64,000 nt of DNA from assembly GCA_022385755.1 (NCBI GenBank), contig MU278355.1:128974-192973 (forward strand), given 5' to 3'. Origin of the DNA: Trametopsis cervina. Lineage: Eukaryota > Basidiomycota > Agaricomycetes > Polyporales > Irpicaceae. Positions 33,567 through 45,020 of the stretch are shown here, one piece after another (position 1 is the first letter of the stretch; each line of letters starts with the position of its first letter). Below the pieces are notes generated by a model, which was given only the letters and a program-made list of their open reading frames with translations, did not search any database and was not told where the DNA came from. A program made the position numbers and the translations under genes.

Positions 33567-36082
33567 TCAGTTCGCGAGCTCGTTGGCCGCCTCTGCAGCC
33601 AGTTCAGCTACTTCATCGCTGTCGTCTATAAGGGCGACTGCATCGGATTTGACGATGTCGAAGTGCGAAACATCGGGGTCCACCGCGCTCATCGGCGTTG
33701 CCATTGTGCCGTTGCCGCTAGCAGAACGTCTCATGCCGCCCTGAGGACCAGAGCGGGGAGGGTTGGCACAGCGATCCTTGCCGTGTGCGATGCGCAGGTT
33801 CGCGTAGTCGGGCTTGTTCTTCACGCCATCGATGGCCTTGATGGCATTAGAGATGTTCGTAAAGTTGACGAACGCGCAGTTCCTAGAACACGGAAATGTT
33901 AACAGCAGGTCATAGGTTGAAATGCAAAATGACGTACTTCTCCTTCAAGAAGTTCACGAGCTCGATCTCGCCAAACTCGCTGAAGTCCCTCTTCAGCCTC
34001 TCATCATTAAAGGTGTCGAAGTCCTCGATGTTCCCCACGTATACGTTACGGGTGGCACCTGAGTGCACAGCCAAGGCCAATGCGGGCGGGAGGGGGCCAG
34101 AGTTCTTGCCCCAGCCAATCTTCAGTCTCCGGTTGTTGAGGGTGAGTCCCTGGTACGAAGCCACCTGGAAGAATGTGAGGGCAGCGGCGGGATCAATGAA
34201 CGTAACGAACTATCAAAGGAAGCTGTCAGTACAAAAAAGGCAATTTGAAAGAAGGTCCGCTTACAGCAATGTGCTTGTCCTGCATGTAACGCAAGCTCTG
34301 AAGAACACCTCCACGGATGGCATTACAAAGATCCTCTGTCGTCGTCTCCGGGTGGATGTTACCCAAATAGACAGTCCTGTTCAGGCTCTGGGAGCCAAGG
34401 CTGTTGAGCGCGTCGGCAGGGGAGAACGGCAAGTAGGGCGTCAAAGGTGAAGCAGCGAAGGCTGCGTTGGTGTTGATGGGAGACAAAGCTGCTGCCGATT
34501 GTGCAACAAGAGACTGAGCAGCCGCGGCTTGGGCAGCCTGTGCGGCCGCTTGCTGTGACTTGGGGATGTATGCACATCGATCCTTGCCGTAGTTGACACG
34601 CTTACCAGCCCAAGCTGGCTCTGTTGGGAGGGTGTTGACGACCTGCAATACCAGCTCAGCACTCGTTAATGGAAGCAATTAAGCGTACCGCTTACCTTTG
34701 TGGCAGTCGAGATACTCAAGAAGTGCACGAAGCCAATGTTCTTGTCCCTGACAATCTTCACCTGGTCGATCAAGCCAAAACGGCTAAGATCGTCCCGGAG
34801 CATCTCCTCCGTAACACCTTCGTCAAGGTTACCAAGATAAACGTTCCTGCTCGCGTTGCTCTGCTGGATGGCAAGCGCAACAGCGCTGGGGACGGCAGAT
34901 GGCTTTCCCCAGCCAATCTTCAGCTCCTGACCGTGCAGCGAAAGCTTCTTAATCAGAGCATCGGCGTGGAAAGCGGCAGCTGTGGCACCATCGAGGAAGG
35001 ACAAGAATACGCAAGACTTCTCGGGAAGAACGCGAATCGACTCGAGAGGACCGAAGTGCACAAGGTTGAGCAACTCGTCAACGGAAGCGGTAGCAGGCAG
35101 GTTGCCAACGTAAACAGTTCGTCCTGTAGCATTTCCTTGAGCGCCCGCGGCCGCCGAAAGTACGGCAGGTGAGTAGGGGCCGGCGGTGGGAGTGGGGATA
35201 GTCAGCTGAGGAAGACGTTGCTGGACGAACTCTTGTTGCAGCTGGCAGAGGCAGGAGTCAGTTAACATGCTCACTCCAGAAATTAGTAACGCACCTGATT
35301 AAAGTTGTTCATCTGGTTGCCGTAAGCAAATCCGCTGAGAACACCCATGCCAGGCATTCCCATGGCAAGCATATTGTAGCCGTTAAAGCCTCCATATCCG
35401 TTGCCATTCGCGCTGGCGGGCGTTTGTTGTGTCTGAGGGGTGAAAGGACCAGCAGTGTTGGGGCTCATTTGACCGGCCATGCCGTTGCCGTTCGTAGCGG
35501 TGTTAATGCTGAGGGAGGGGGTAGAGTAGAGAGCGTTGGCGGCGAACGCATTGGACGGAGAGTGGTTGTTGTATCCATTCTGAGAGATGCTTGCTTGAGG
35601 GCCATAGCCGTAGTTTGCGAAGGCGTCCCGATTAGCGGCGCCATTGCTTAGACCATTCACGCCATTGGAGGAAACGAAGGAAGTAGGCGACCAACGGGCC
35701 TTTTTAGCATCAGGGCCCCCGACGCTGTCCATTGACCTCTGTGCAAGAACAAACAGTCAGTTACAAGTTGCAGAGCGCGTTGATATCGAACTGCCAGCGA
35801 AGCAGTCACACGGCCGAATAACTGCGAACAAATCCTTTATCTCTGCCATATGCCACCAGGGCTAAAACGGCCTATATCCCAGATACGCCACGCAACGTCA
35901 CACGCCTCAACCAACGGACCTACCTCCCAACTGCCTGTCGCTCCTCCTGAGCCCGCCATTCCGTCCCAAACACGTGTGACAGCTTCGCTGTCGGTAAATG
36001 AGGGTTTGCGTACCTTCATCATATCGATGTCAAAACCGTAGGGAGGGTATGGGGCGAAAGTTGTCTGTGAGTCGTCCACCAT
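33567..36082 (-). CDS. MRN1: Four-RRM RNA-binding protein (Mrn1/Nrd1 type)
   Basis: Six exons close exactly: 36082-36014, 35738-35295, 35241-34696, 34642-34265, 34209-33938 and 33882-33567 (2,025 bases, 674 aa). After an Asn/Gly/Gln-rich low-complexity N terminus come four RNA-recognition motifs whose RNP2 strands read [24 protein letters not shown] and NVYVGNIE. Each is followed by an RNP1-like strand ([26 protein letters not shown]), and three are followed by the [16 protein letters not shown] and [11 protein letters not shown] segments typical of yeast Mrn1 and fission-yeast Nrd1. These proteins bind mRNA to control stability, translation and sexual differentiation. The first exon codes only 23 residues and is followed by a 275-bp intron, long for this region. 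Confidence 0.9.
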
Positions 36083-36289
36083 TGCGATGAGGATTGGGGA
36101 TTCGGGTGCAAGTGGATGGAGGGTAGGTAACAGTAGAAGTTACGGGGTGAAGAAGGGCAGAAAAAACAAGTTAGACGAGAGCAAAACTAATGAGTGTGGA
36201 CGGGGACTTGGGGGTTAGGGAGTAGCAAAGGAATGTGGGCGAGTTGGGTCGAAAAAACGGTGACGCACAGAGAAGGAGGAGTGCGAGAG

Positions 36290-36297
36290 TATATATA
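36290..36297 (-). promoter_or_regulatory. TATA box of the RRM-protein gene
   Basis: TATATATA lies about 208 bases upstream of the ATG at 36082 on the minus strand. If used, the 5' leader would be about 170 bases. Confidence 0.5.
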
Positions 36298-37156
36298 GAG
36301 ATTATTTAAAGATGAAAATATCTCTTGAATGCACGACTGCCCTCGCAAGGACGCAAAGAACCACGGAAATCCACGAAAGCGACGTGAAACGCGGTCGACA
36401 GTGAAGCGAGCGTTGGGTGTGAACCTCCGGGAGCCAAAAAGCGACCACTAAGGAGACCCGAAGTTGGCGAAAGGCGAGGCAGAAGGACCAGAGACAGAGG
36501 GAAGGTGGAGGAGAGAAGAAGAGAGACAGGCGAACGACGACGCCGGGAACACAACAGCTCATCTCCGGCTGAATCATTTTTCCCACTCAGTCCTGATCCC
36601 GCTCACGCTGCTAACAACTGCTAGGGCAAGAAAGGGCATCGCTTCTCGCTTGTTGCATTCATTTCTCATCATCCCCCACAAGCTAACAGGGCAGCAAGCA
36701 GGCTGCTGCACACAAAAACACAACAAGCGGAGATTCAACGCGAGGCACAATAAGGTTCCACCCGCCACCCGCCGCCCGCCGCCTTCCCAATCCGGTAATT
36801 GTGCTCGCTCATTACTACTCACCGCTCTGATTGCAACACGCAGCCGTATTGCCACGCTCTCCGAGGAACAACGTTCTCTCAGGAGCAGACTGTGAGAGTA
36901 TCAGGATAAAACGAATACACTGATCACTGTGGTGTGCATCCTCGGCTGATCAATGCGTGACTCGACACTGATGTTTATATTTTTCGTCCGCTCGCCCTTC
37001 GTCCCAGCCCACCAACACCGCACAGCGGAACACCACCAGCTGCAACAGTTCGGCCACCTGATCGGTCTACTGATCATCGTAGCTGCCCCAAACACATAAA
37101 AAGCTACCCGCCCAATACCTCTTTCACCCTTTCCTTACCCACATACTACGCCCAAG
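36298..37156. other. Divergent promoter region between RRM gene and TRPC
   Basis: About 1.07 kb separates the two start codons. Open frames in 36302-36895 overlap on both strands and show no domain. A GCN4/CPC1-type half site lies at 36958-36963 and an ACATAAAAA element near 37095, about 60 bases before the TRPC ATG, may act as its TATA. Confidence 0.45.
36958..36963 (+). promoter_or_regulatory. Possible cross-pathway control element
   Basis: TGACTC (followed by G) matches six of seven bases of the TGASTCA site bound by Gcn4/Cpc1/CpcA, the activator of fungal amino-acid biosynthesis genes. It sits 199 bases upstream of the TRPC start. Fit to the gene is good, but a six-base match by itself is weak. 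Confidence 0.35.
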
Positions 37157-39618
37157 ATGTCGCTCCCGCCACACCTCTCGATTCCAATCGACATCCTCAT
37201 GATCGACAACTTCGACTCGTTCACCTGGAACCTATACCAGTATCTCTGCCTGCTTGGCGCAGACGTCACCGTCATCCGCAACGACGCCATCCCAGCGTCC
37301 GCGCTCCCCCAGCTGCGCATCAACCGTCTGATCATCTCGCCTGGCCCAGGACACCCTACGTCGGACTCGGGCATCTCGCGCGAGGCCATCCAGTACTTTG
37401 CAGGGAAGGTGCCGATACTTGGGGTGTGCATGGGTCTCGAGTGCATGGTGGACGTGTTCGGTGGTGAAATTGCGTGAGCATGGTCCCGTCTTCCCGATGT
37501 CTTTGTGTTTCATTGACGGGAAATGATAGTTATGCAGGCGAGATCATGCACGGCAAAGTCAGCGCCATACGCCACGACGGACGCGGGTGCTTCAAGGACA
37601 TACCGCAGGGCATCAAGTCCACGCGCTACCACTCCCTCAGTGCAGGCGTGAAGACCATCCCGGCCGACCTCGCCATCACAGCTGTGACCGAGCAGAGCGG
37701 GGTCATTATGGGTGTACGCCACCGCAAGTACACAGCGGAGGCCGTGCAATACCACCCGGAGAGTATCTTGTCCGACTCGGGTGACGACCTCCTGCGGAAC
37801 TTCATCCAGCTCAAGGGCGGGCTGTGGGAGGAGAACCCCGAGTTCCGTGTTCTGGACGCCACACTGCCCACTTTCGACTCTGGGGTAAAGCCCACTGCGT
37901 CTACGTCTGCCAAGATCCCGACTATCCTCGAGAAGATATGTACACAGCGCCTGAAGGATGTCGAGGCGGCCAAAGCGACCCCTGGGACAAGACCCGAGGA
38001 CTTGAAAACTCTTCTTGGGATGCAGCTCTCACCCCCGCAGATCTCCTTCCCCGGACGTCTGAAGGCAGCAGAAATCAAACCTGCCCTGATGGCTGAAGTC
38101 AAGCGGGCGAGTCCGTCGAAGGGCCCGATAGCAATGGCTACGAACGCTGCCCAACAGGCGTTGACTTACGCACTTGCCGGTGCCTCCGTCATCTCAGTGT
38201 TGACTGAGCCTACCTGGTTCAAGGGCTCACTCCTGGATATGCGCCTCGCTCGCCAGGCTATAGACAACCTGCCAAACCGCCCCGCTATCCTTCGCAAAGA
38301 CTTCATTCTCGAAGAGTATCAAATCGACGAAGCCCGTCTCCACGGCGCAGACACTGTATTGCTTATCGTCGCCTGCCTCAAGCAGGAACGACTGGAAGAG
38401 CTATACAAGTACTCCTTATCGCTCGGCATGGAACCATTGGTCGAGGTGAACAATGCGAAGGAAATGGAGGTCGCGCTCGCGCTCGGGTCCAAGGTCATCG
38501 GAGTGAACAACCGCAACCTGCACGACTTCAACGTCGACATGGGCACAACATCGCGGCTCGTAGAGATGGTGAAAGAGCACGACGTGACCCTCTGCGCCCT
38601 AAGCGGGATCTCGACCTCAAAAGATGTATCAACCTACGTCGAACAAGGCGTCGGCGCCGTGCTCGTCGGCGAGTCCCTCATGCGCGCCCCAGACGTGCGC
38701 GCATTCATCCGCCAGCTCCTAAGCGCACCCGAACCGGAATCCAAAGGAAAAGCTAAGGAAGGCTCCGCGCCGCTCGTCAAGATATGCGGGATCCGCACAG
38801 AGGAGGAAGCTCTCGCGGCGGCCGACGCGGGCGCAGACATGCTCGGGCTCATGTTCGTCCCCACATCCAAGCGTTACATCCCGCTCGAACGCGCACAGAA
38901 GATCTCAGCTGCCATCCACGCATCGCGCCTCGCGCGCCCCATCCTCGACACCTCGACGGACGGGAACGTCGCTAACGACCCGTGGTTCACCGCGCACGCG
39001 AACAGGCTACGAGCGACAGTCTCGCCTACGGACTCCGCGGCGCGCCCGCTGCTCGTCGGTGTGTTCCAGAACCACCCGCTCTCTGACATCCTCGACGCCG
39101 TCGCCTCCGTCAAGCTCGATCTCGTGCAGCTGCACGGGTCCGAGCCGGCGGAGTGGGCGAAGCATATCCCTGTTCCTGTCATACGCGTGTTCCACGTCGA
39201 CGCGGAGGGTCACGGGCTCGCGGAGCTCACGCGACCAGGGCTGAACAGCTTCGTGCTGCTCGACGCTGTTCTGCCTGGGAGCCAAAACGGACTGAGCGGG
39301 GGGACGGGCCAGAAGATCGACTGGGAGCTCGCGAAGGGTGTCGTCGAGAAGGGCGAGCTCGGGGAAGTCGGGTCTGCTGCGCTGGTTTCTACGAAGGTGA
39401 ACGGCGCGGCCAATGGGGATGTGGAGCCGAAGGGGCTGTATCCTATGCCTATTATCCTCGCCGGGGGTCTCACACCGGAGAATGTGAAGCAGGCTGTTGA
39501 GGCGGTGAAGCCGTGGGCTGTGGATGTCAGTGGGGGCGTCGAGTTCGAGGGCGGGCAGGGCAAGGACGCAGAGAAGGTGCGCGCGTTCATACAGGCGGCG
39601 AAGAGCGTCAGCGTATAG
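37157..39618 (+). CDS. TRPC: Trifunctional tryptophan biosynthesis protein (GATase / IGPS / PRAI)
   Basis: Two exons, 37157-37473 and 37530-39618 (2,406 bases, 801 aa); the 56-bp intron splits a GCT codon. Three fused enzymes of the tryptophan pathway lie in the order usual for filamentous fungi. First is the glutamine amidotransferase subunit of anthranilate synthase (about residues 12-210) with SPGPGHP, catalytic Cys 91 in GVCMGLE and the YHPES His/Glu pair. Next is indole-3-glycerol-phosphate synthase (about 245-505) with [36 protein letters not shown] and LVGESLMRA. Last is phosphoribosylanthranilate isomerase (about 520-801) with [37 protein letters not shown] and VDVSGGVE. The large subunit TrpE would be encoded elsewhere. 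Confidence 0.97.
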
Positions 39619-41422
39619 TCCGCCTACGCATCGTATCGATGAAAGAGAAATCAGCATACATCTAGAGCATTGGAGTATATCTAGAGAGTCTGCGAATATT
39701 GTATAACGGGTTCTTTATTGCATAGAAGGCGGTATCTGAAACGTGTTTGAGGTCACATGCCGCTTTCTCAGCCGCGTTCAGCGGTTCCCTGATTAGTGCG
39801 AAGACTTTGTGGCGTCACTACCCGAGCGGTTAGGCGCTGTGGAGCAACTTGGCAGTGACACACACTTCTTATGCACGAGGGCTGTTTGCGTCGTTACAGG
39901 TTTCATACGCCATTTCAAACATGCATGGGCTGGGACACTGAGTGCGGTCCCATACATGTCCGAATTTCCAGCAAAGGTGGTGGAGAAACTGACCATTCCT
40001 GCATCTCATCGGGAGAATCAAAGACGGTCGTCTAGAGACTTACAACACGTCCTGGGTATATATCAGGGCTGGATTCTGCACTCAAATGTAATGCAAGTGG
40101 AGGAGATAGTAGCTGTTGGCAGGGACACATTTGATATTTGGCGCAGTAGATAATCTCGCCAAGCTAATTCTGTTCGCAGAGGTACCGACGACCGTGATAT
40201 ATGTAGCACGAACTTCGGACAAACCGAGCACTCGTGGGCACCTGCTACTATATTTGCAGGGCGCGAATTGCAAGGTTTGGTCGTCGGCTCCGAAGAACAT
40301 GATGGTTCGACGGAGACAGTGGTATCGTATTTCCCACGAACAAACTGCGGTAACTTTCATCGGTGCAACGGCGCAGGTATCCATCGCAACACAAGCACGG
40401 ACGAGGCGTGTCCCGTCCCGTCGCACCTGCTAACCTACAAATTCGTCGCGCATTGCTCGGCTGAGAGGATGTATACGTCAATCACGTCTCACGCCCTGGC
40501 ACACCGTCGAATGCTATCGAACGCGCATTTCGAATGGGTTGCGAGACACAATAGCGTGAACTGGCGGCCACAGGACCGCGGCCCAATCGTCCGCTGTGGC
40601 TGCCATATTGGGGATGGCAACGACGTCGTAATTGCAGCATGTCGTCTGCCTTGTTCGCTTGTTTGGATGCTGACAGCGTGTCGAGGTCCCACGCCGCTGT
40701 GACCCATGTCGGCCTGACGAGCCCATTCGGGGGAGCAGATTAACATGTCGATATAATCATGGTCGACGCTTGATATCGAAACGGCTGTGCAGAGGACTGA
40801 TAGAGTACGTAGAGAGCACGGACGAGACCATTCTGGGTGAACCGGGATAAAGCTGGAGGGGGCCGAGGTCAGCATACATCGCCAGGGAGATGGATGAAAT
40901 GCCTGCAGGACACCTGCCGCCGCGGTGCGCTGGGCTTGAGAACAAAGAGGAAGAGATCCTACCGATGCGGAAACAATAAGCTCTCGTATAAAACTAGCAC
41001 CCTCCGTCCGCCGCCTCGTACCAAGTACTGCCAGTATTTACCTCTCCTCAGCTTGGAGACCGCCCTCTCCAGCTTTTTATCTGTTCGACGGACGTTGTGC
41101 ACTGGTGGCTCACGCTGGATTGGAGCTCGTTTGATTGACGGCATCTTTTAACCACGTCGCCAGTCGCCATCAATCTATCACCGCCATCGCATCAAGTTTC
41201 ACAGCCCTTCCTCCCGAGCCCATTTCTGCCCTCCGCCGCGCAACACCTCACTCAGGTCTCTCCCCTTCGCTTTCTACGACCTTCATCCTTTTTTACTTCG
41301 ACTTTCCTTTCGTTTTCTCTCCCAAGCCGGTCTTTTGCACACCTCAGCGTCTGGAACGCCTGCAGCCTGCCTATTTCGCCGTCACAGATCATCCTCCAAC
41401 CACACCATCTTAGCAACCAGAA
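39619..41422. other. 1.8-kb gap without a supported gene
   Basis: This is the longest stretch between housekeeping genes. Overlapping short frames on both strands give no recognisable protein. A tRNA-like box A segment lies at 39812-39840 and a faint aldo-keto-reductase-like DYIDMLICSP segment lies on the minus strand near 40750; neither is convincing. The right end is the promoter and long leader of the NoxR gene. Confidence 0.4.
40987..40993 (+). promoter_or_regulatory. Possible TATA box of the NoxR gene
   Basis: TATAAAA lies about 430 bases before the ATG at 41423. If used, the leader would be about 400 bases of mostly pyrimidine-rich sequence, long but not exceptional for a fungal regulatory gene. 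Confidence 0.35.
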
Positions 41423-43375
41423 ATGTCTTTGAAAGCAGAACTCGAAACATGGGCTGCCGCGCTCAAGGCGTACGACGATGAGGAGTTCGACAAGGCCATC
41501 CAGCTCTTCTCAGAGATAGCCGACTCCTCCAAGATCCTCACAAACATCGGCCTGATCTACGCGACCCTCGGTGAACACGAGGCAGCTGTGGAGCAATTCA
41601 TGGCAGCCACACAGCTCGACCAGTTCCTCGCAGTCGCATACTTCCAGTGCGGTGTCTCCAACTTCCTCCTGCAGCGGTATGAGCTGGCCCTGCGCGACTT
41701 CGAGGGTGCGCTCCTGTACCTCCGCGGCAACCAGAACATCAACTACGAGCAGCTCGGGCTCAAGTTCAAGCTCTACTCGGCCGAGGTGCTCTTCAACAAA
41801 GCGCTGTCCCAGATCTACATGGGCGACGTCGCAGGCGGGATGTCGGAAATGGAGGAGGCGCGGAAGGAGAAAGCCACTGATGAGCACAATGTCATTGACG
41901 ATGCGATTGCAGACCAGGGAGATGGATACACAGTATTCAGCATTGTGAGTAGAATATGCTCTTTCATGCTCAGCCCAGTGTACTCAGCGTCGCGTAGCCC
42001 GTCGGTGTCCTCTACCGCCCCTCCGAGAACAAGCTCAAGAACGCCAAGACAAAGGACTACATGGGCAAAGCCGTATGTCAACTATCAGCCCATCTCTCCC
42101 TTCCCATCTGCCGTACTGACACCTTCCCCAGAAACTCGTAGCAACCTCAGACGTGAACGAGGCCTACACGACCTTCACCGGTGTTACCCGTCTGCGCCAA
42201 GGCATCACGCCCTCCGGCGTCGTCCTAGACGACGGCCCGATGGCAGCAGCAGGAGCAGCCGGCGGACTAGGCCGCGCCGCCACAGTCTCCGTCACCTCCC
42301 GTGCGTACCACCTCGTCGCCTCACTAATCTGCCACCATCCTCACCATCTTCCCGCACCTACAGGTCCAGCAGTAGTAGACGCAGACCGCCCGGTCCCTGC
42401 GCTCCAGCGCGCAAAGACGACGATTACCGTCCCCGCCGACGCGCGCGAGCGTATCCGCGCAGCCGGATCCGGCGCCAACACACCGAGTGGCGCCTCGTCG
42501 CCCGTGCGCGATGGGCTTGGCGTAGCCGGAGCGGCCGTAGCAGGCGCTGCAGCGGCGGGTGTCGTGCGAAGCGCAACGACGGGCGGCGCGGCGCGCGGAC
42601 CAGCTGCTACGCGTGGGCTCAGCGTGCGTCGTCCTGGCGGCCCTGCGCCCATTAATGCAGCGGGTGCAGCAGCAGCGGCTGGCCCAGGCAGTGGCGAGAG
42701 CTCTGCGCGCGTATCGCCTGCGAGCGGTAGCGGACGCAAAGACACCCGTCTGACCGAGTTCTATGACGACTACATCGATTCGTACGGCGAAGACGCACCG
42801 CTACCACCTCTCCCCAACGGCAGCGACAGAGTAGCGAACTGGGCACGCTCGAACGCGGTACCGGCGAACGCCCCTCTTGCGCGCGCGCGTTCTACTGCGC
42901 CGTCCTCGTATGCGCCGAGCAGCGCGGGTGGTGGCATGCGGAGGAAGATGTCGAGGCGGGCTCCGCGGAATACGTATTATGAGGAGGAGGAGGGGTATGT
43001 GAGCGGCGAGTACGACGACGGGCCGTTCGAGATGACCAAGATCCGCGTCAAGGTGCGTTTCCTCTTTCCCTCCATTTTCTCACTCCCAGCGGCTGACACG
43101 ACATCCCCCCTCGCTCTTCCAAACAGATCCACTACCAAGACGACGTGCGCGGAATGGCGCTCGATGCCGCGCTCAACTTTGAGGAGTTCGTGGACCGCGT
43201 GACGGCCAAGTTCGGGAAGTCGTTCACGGGCCTCGGGCTCAAGTTCAAGGACGAGGATGGCGGGAAGGTGACGCTGCGCGACGAGTCGGATTACGAGCTC
43301 GCGATCGAGACCGCGCGCGAGAGCGCAAAGGGCAAGCCGGAGGGCAAGCTCGAGATATGGTGCAGCGACGCGTGA
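41423..43375 (+). CDS. noxR: NADPH oxidase regulator NoxR (p67phox-like)
   Basis: Five exons close exactly: 41423-41944, 41998-42072, 42132-42300, 42364-43052 and 43127-43375 (1,704 bases, 567 aa). The N-terminal 170 residues are four TPR helices pairs like p67phox (ILTNIGLIYATLGEHEAAVEQF, AVAYFQCGVSNFLLQRYELAL, FNKALSQIYMGD), which bind GTP-loaded Rac. Next is the activation-region segment GVLYRPSENK. A long Ala/Gly/Pro-rich linker follows (about 230-430), then an acidic YYEEEEGY patch. The C terminus is a PB1 domain (KIRVKIHYQDDVRGMAL ... LKFKDEDGGKVTLRDESDYELAI). NoxR activates NoxA/NoxB for superoxide production in hyphal fusion and fruiting-body development. Confidence 0.92.
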
Positions 43376-43841
43376 GGCGTCCGTGCCTCCGCTTAGAGTT
43401 CCGTCCGTCTTTCCTTTCTTTACCTTACCTTAGAGCCGCGCCATCTCTACCGCCTTCCCTGCTCCGCCCTCCGTCCACATCTCTGCTCTCGTCGTGGTTT
43501 TTCCTTTCCCTCTGGTTGTCTGGATGCTCCCTATGATGTTGTGGTGATCCCACCTTTATTTGACGCGAATACAGTGCTGTATATCAATCATTATCTTCCT
43601 TTATATCTCTTCATACCGTCTTTGTTGCAGCATTGCTCTTTCTCTGCCTCTGGGTGCGGCATGTAGTGAAGAACAGTGGTATGGCGCCTGAAGAGGACTA
43701 CAGTATGATGTTACAAACACAGAAAAACATTACAGTTACGAAGAAACATGAGACAGTCCAAGAACAAAGTACCACAGTATGAAGAGGTGGTGAATGGAGA
43801 AAAACATGACAGTTGCGGTGACAGTACAAGAACACTATCAA
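43376..43841. other. 3' flank of NoxR
   Basis: T-rich sequence with several possible polyadenylation regions. No gene is supported. Confidence 0.35.
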
Positions 43842-44321
43842 CTAGGCCTCAAGCCTCTTCATCGAAGCCATTGCCTCCACCTTGGCAATATAGTCCTTTG
43901 CATCTGCCTGAACTCTGGCAATGTACTCGCTTGCCTCTTCCTTGACTTCTGCAATCCTATCTTTTGCCTCTGCCTTGACTTCTGTAATCCGATCTTTTGC
44001 CTCTGCCTCGACTTGAGCAATCCTCTGTTTTGCCTCTGCCTCGACTTGAGCAACCCTCTGTTTTGCCTCTGCCTCTGCCTGCATAGCTCTCTTGTCCGCC
44101 TCCTTAAGCCTCTCGTTGGCCAATTTCTCTCGCTCTTCTGCTTTGTTTACTCTGCTGTCCGCATCTTTGATGATCCGTTCCAGTTTGACTGGTGATATGT
44201 CGGACAGTGAATTGGGAGGGGAGACTGATGTCTTCGACGCATCGCTCCGGTTGGAGGGTATAGGCAGTGCATCCATCTCCATCTTGTTGTATGGGGAGAG
44301 CGCAGGAGCTTGGCTGCTCAT
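43842..44321 (-). CDS. Small coiled-coil protein with 11-residue repeats
   Basis: One exon of 159 aa from the ATG at 44321; the same frame stays open upstream to 44582, but that part is basic and repetitive-free, so a later start is preferred. Residues 1-50 are Ser/Pro-rich. Residues 50-159 are one long charged helix with no Pro or Gly. Residues 82-147 are six imperfect 11-residue units of the form VEAEAKQRIAQ (VEAEAK-DRITE, VKAEAK-DRIAE, VKEEAS-EYIAR, VQADAK-DYIAK). An 11-residue period favours a right-handed or straight coiled coil and recalls LEA group 3 and alpha-synuclein/apolipoprotein-like amphipathic repeats. No family is claimed. Whether it is expressed is unknown. Confidence 0.5.
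   Translation of the reverse strand: MSSQAPALSPYNKMEMDALPIPSNRSDASKTSVSPPNSLSDISPVKLERIIKDADSRVNKAEEREKLANERLKEADKRAMQAEAEAKQRVAQVEAEAKQRIAQVEAEAKDRITEVKAEAKDRIAEVKEEASEYIARVQADAKDYIAKVEAMASMKRLEA
43881..44078 (-). repeat. Six 33-bp tandem repeats inside the coiled-coil gene
   Basis: Six 33-base units code the 11-residue repeat. On the plus strand they read as variants of TTTTGCCTCTGCCTTGACTT. The two units at about 44013-44078 differ least, so they are the youngest duplication. Confidence 0.75.
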
Positions 44322-45020
44322 GTCGGCTGAGAGTGGTGAGCGGCTGTAGGTGAAATGACGGCGAGGCTGCACCCGTCGACGTTGGTTGTAAAAGAGATGT
44401 GGGACTTGTGTGACAAGCACATGCTGTTCCAGCCGAGTGACTGGCTGTTTGACAGACATTGACCTGAGCAGCACCAGTGAGTGTCGCCTGCAGAGGTTTT
44501 GCTTTGCTTCGAGCGTCGGCTTGGCCCCGGCAAGTTCAATTTTGGTCACCTTCCTGTTTTGGCAGTTGCGCTCGCTCATCAAAACACTGCTCTCTGCTGT
44601 CCACCGCCGAACTGCTAAATGGCAAATATATGAAAGGGCACCAACATCCTTTGTGGTATGTCAAGACGGGATATAATCAATAACAAGCAGTTACCGACTA
44701 CAAAGCAGACCCAACTCACTGTTGTCCCCGGTTCTCTCAATGTACACACCTGACAATGAATGCACGTCCTTGCATAGATTTTTACTGCAGAGATCACACA
44801 ATCAAGCTGACTATCACTTGTTTACCTTTGTCTGCTGAACCGTGGCCGTGGCCGTGGCCTGTGTGCCGAGTGGCCACCGGGGGATCCAGCATACATATAC
44901 CTCGTCTCCCATACTCGGAGATTCACCACCTTCGTCTACTAAGCACCCACAGCAGCACCATCCCCGTCATCTCACAACACCACCACTCTTGTCAACACAC
45001 CGCGCTGCAAATACCTTGCG
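44322..45020. other. Intergenic before the DUF302-like gene
   Basis: This holds the divergent upstream flank of the coiled-coil gene and the promoter of the DUF302-like gene, with a weak ACATATAC TATA-like element near 44893. Leftover open frames carry no domain. Confidence 0.35.

Noticed and set aside
34669..35172. 167-codon open frame opposite the RRM gene on the plus strand
   Set aside because: It mirrors the coding exon on the other strand and has no domain or splice support.
39007..39657. 216-codon frame antisense to TRPC
   Set aside because: Shadow of the high-GC isomerase domain; no recognisable protein.
39812..39900. Intact tRNA-Ser or tRNA-Leu gene
   Set aside because: Only the D-arm/box A and a possible stem are present; there is no anticodon loop or GTTCRA T arm at the right distance.
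40720..40945. Aldo-keto-reductase-like segments (DYIDMLICSP and LQLYPGSP) on the minus strand
   Set aside because: The order of the two segments is reversed relative to the family, the frames differ, and similarity is too short.
42341..42745. 134-codon Ala/Pro-rich frame antisense to NoxR
   Set aside because: Explained by the GC-rich, Ala-rich linker on the coding strand; composition bias keeps several frames open.
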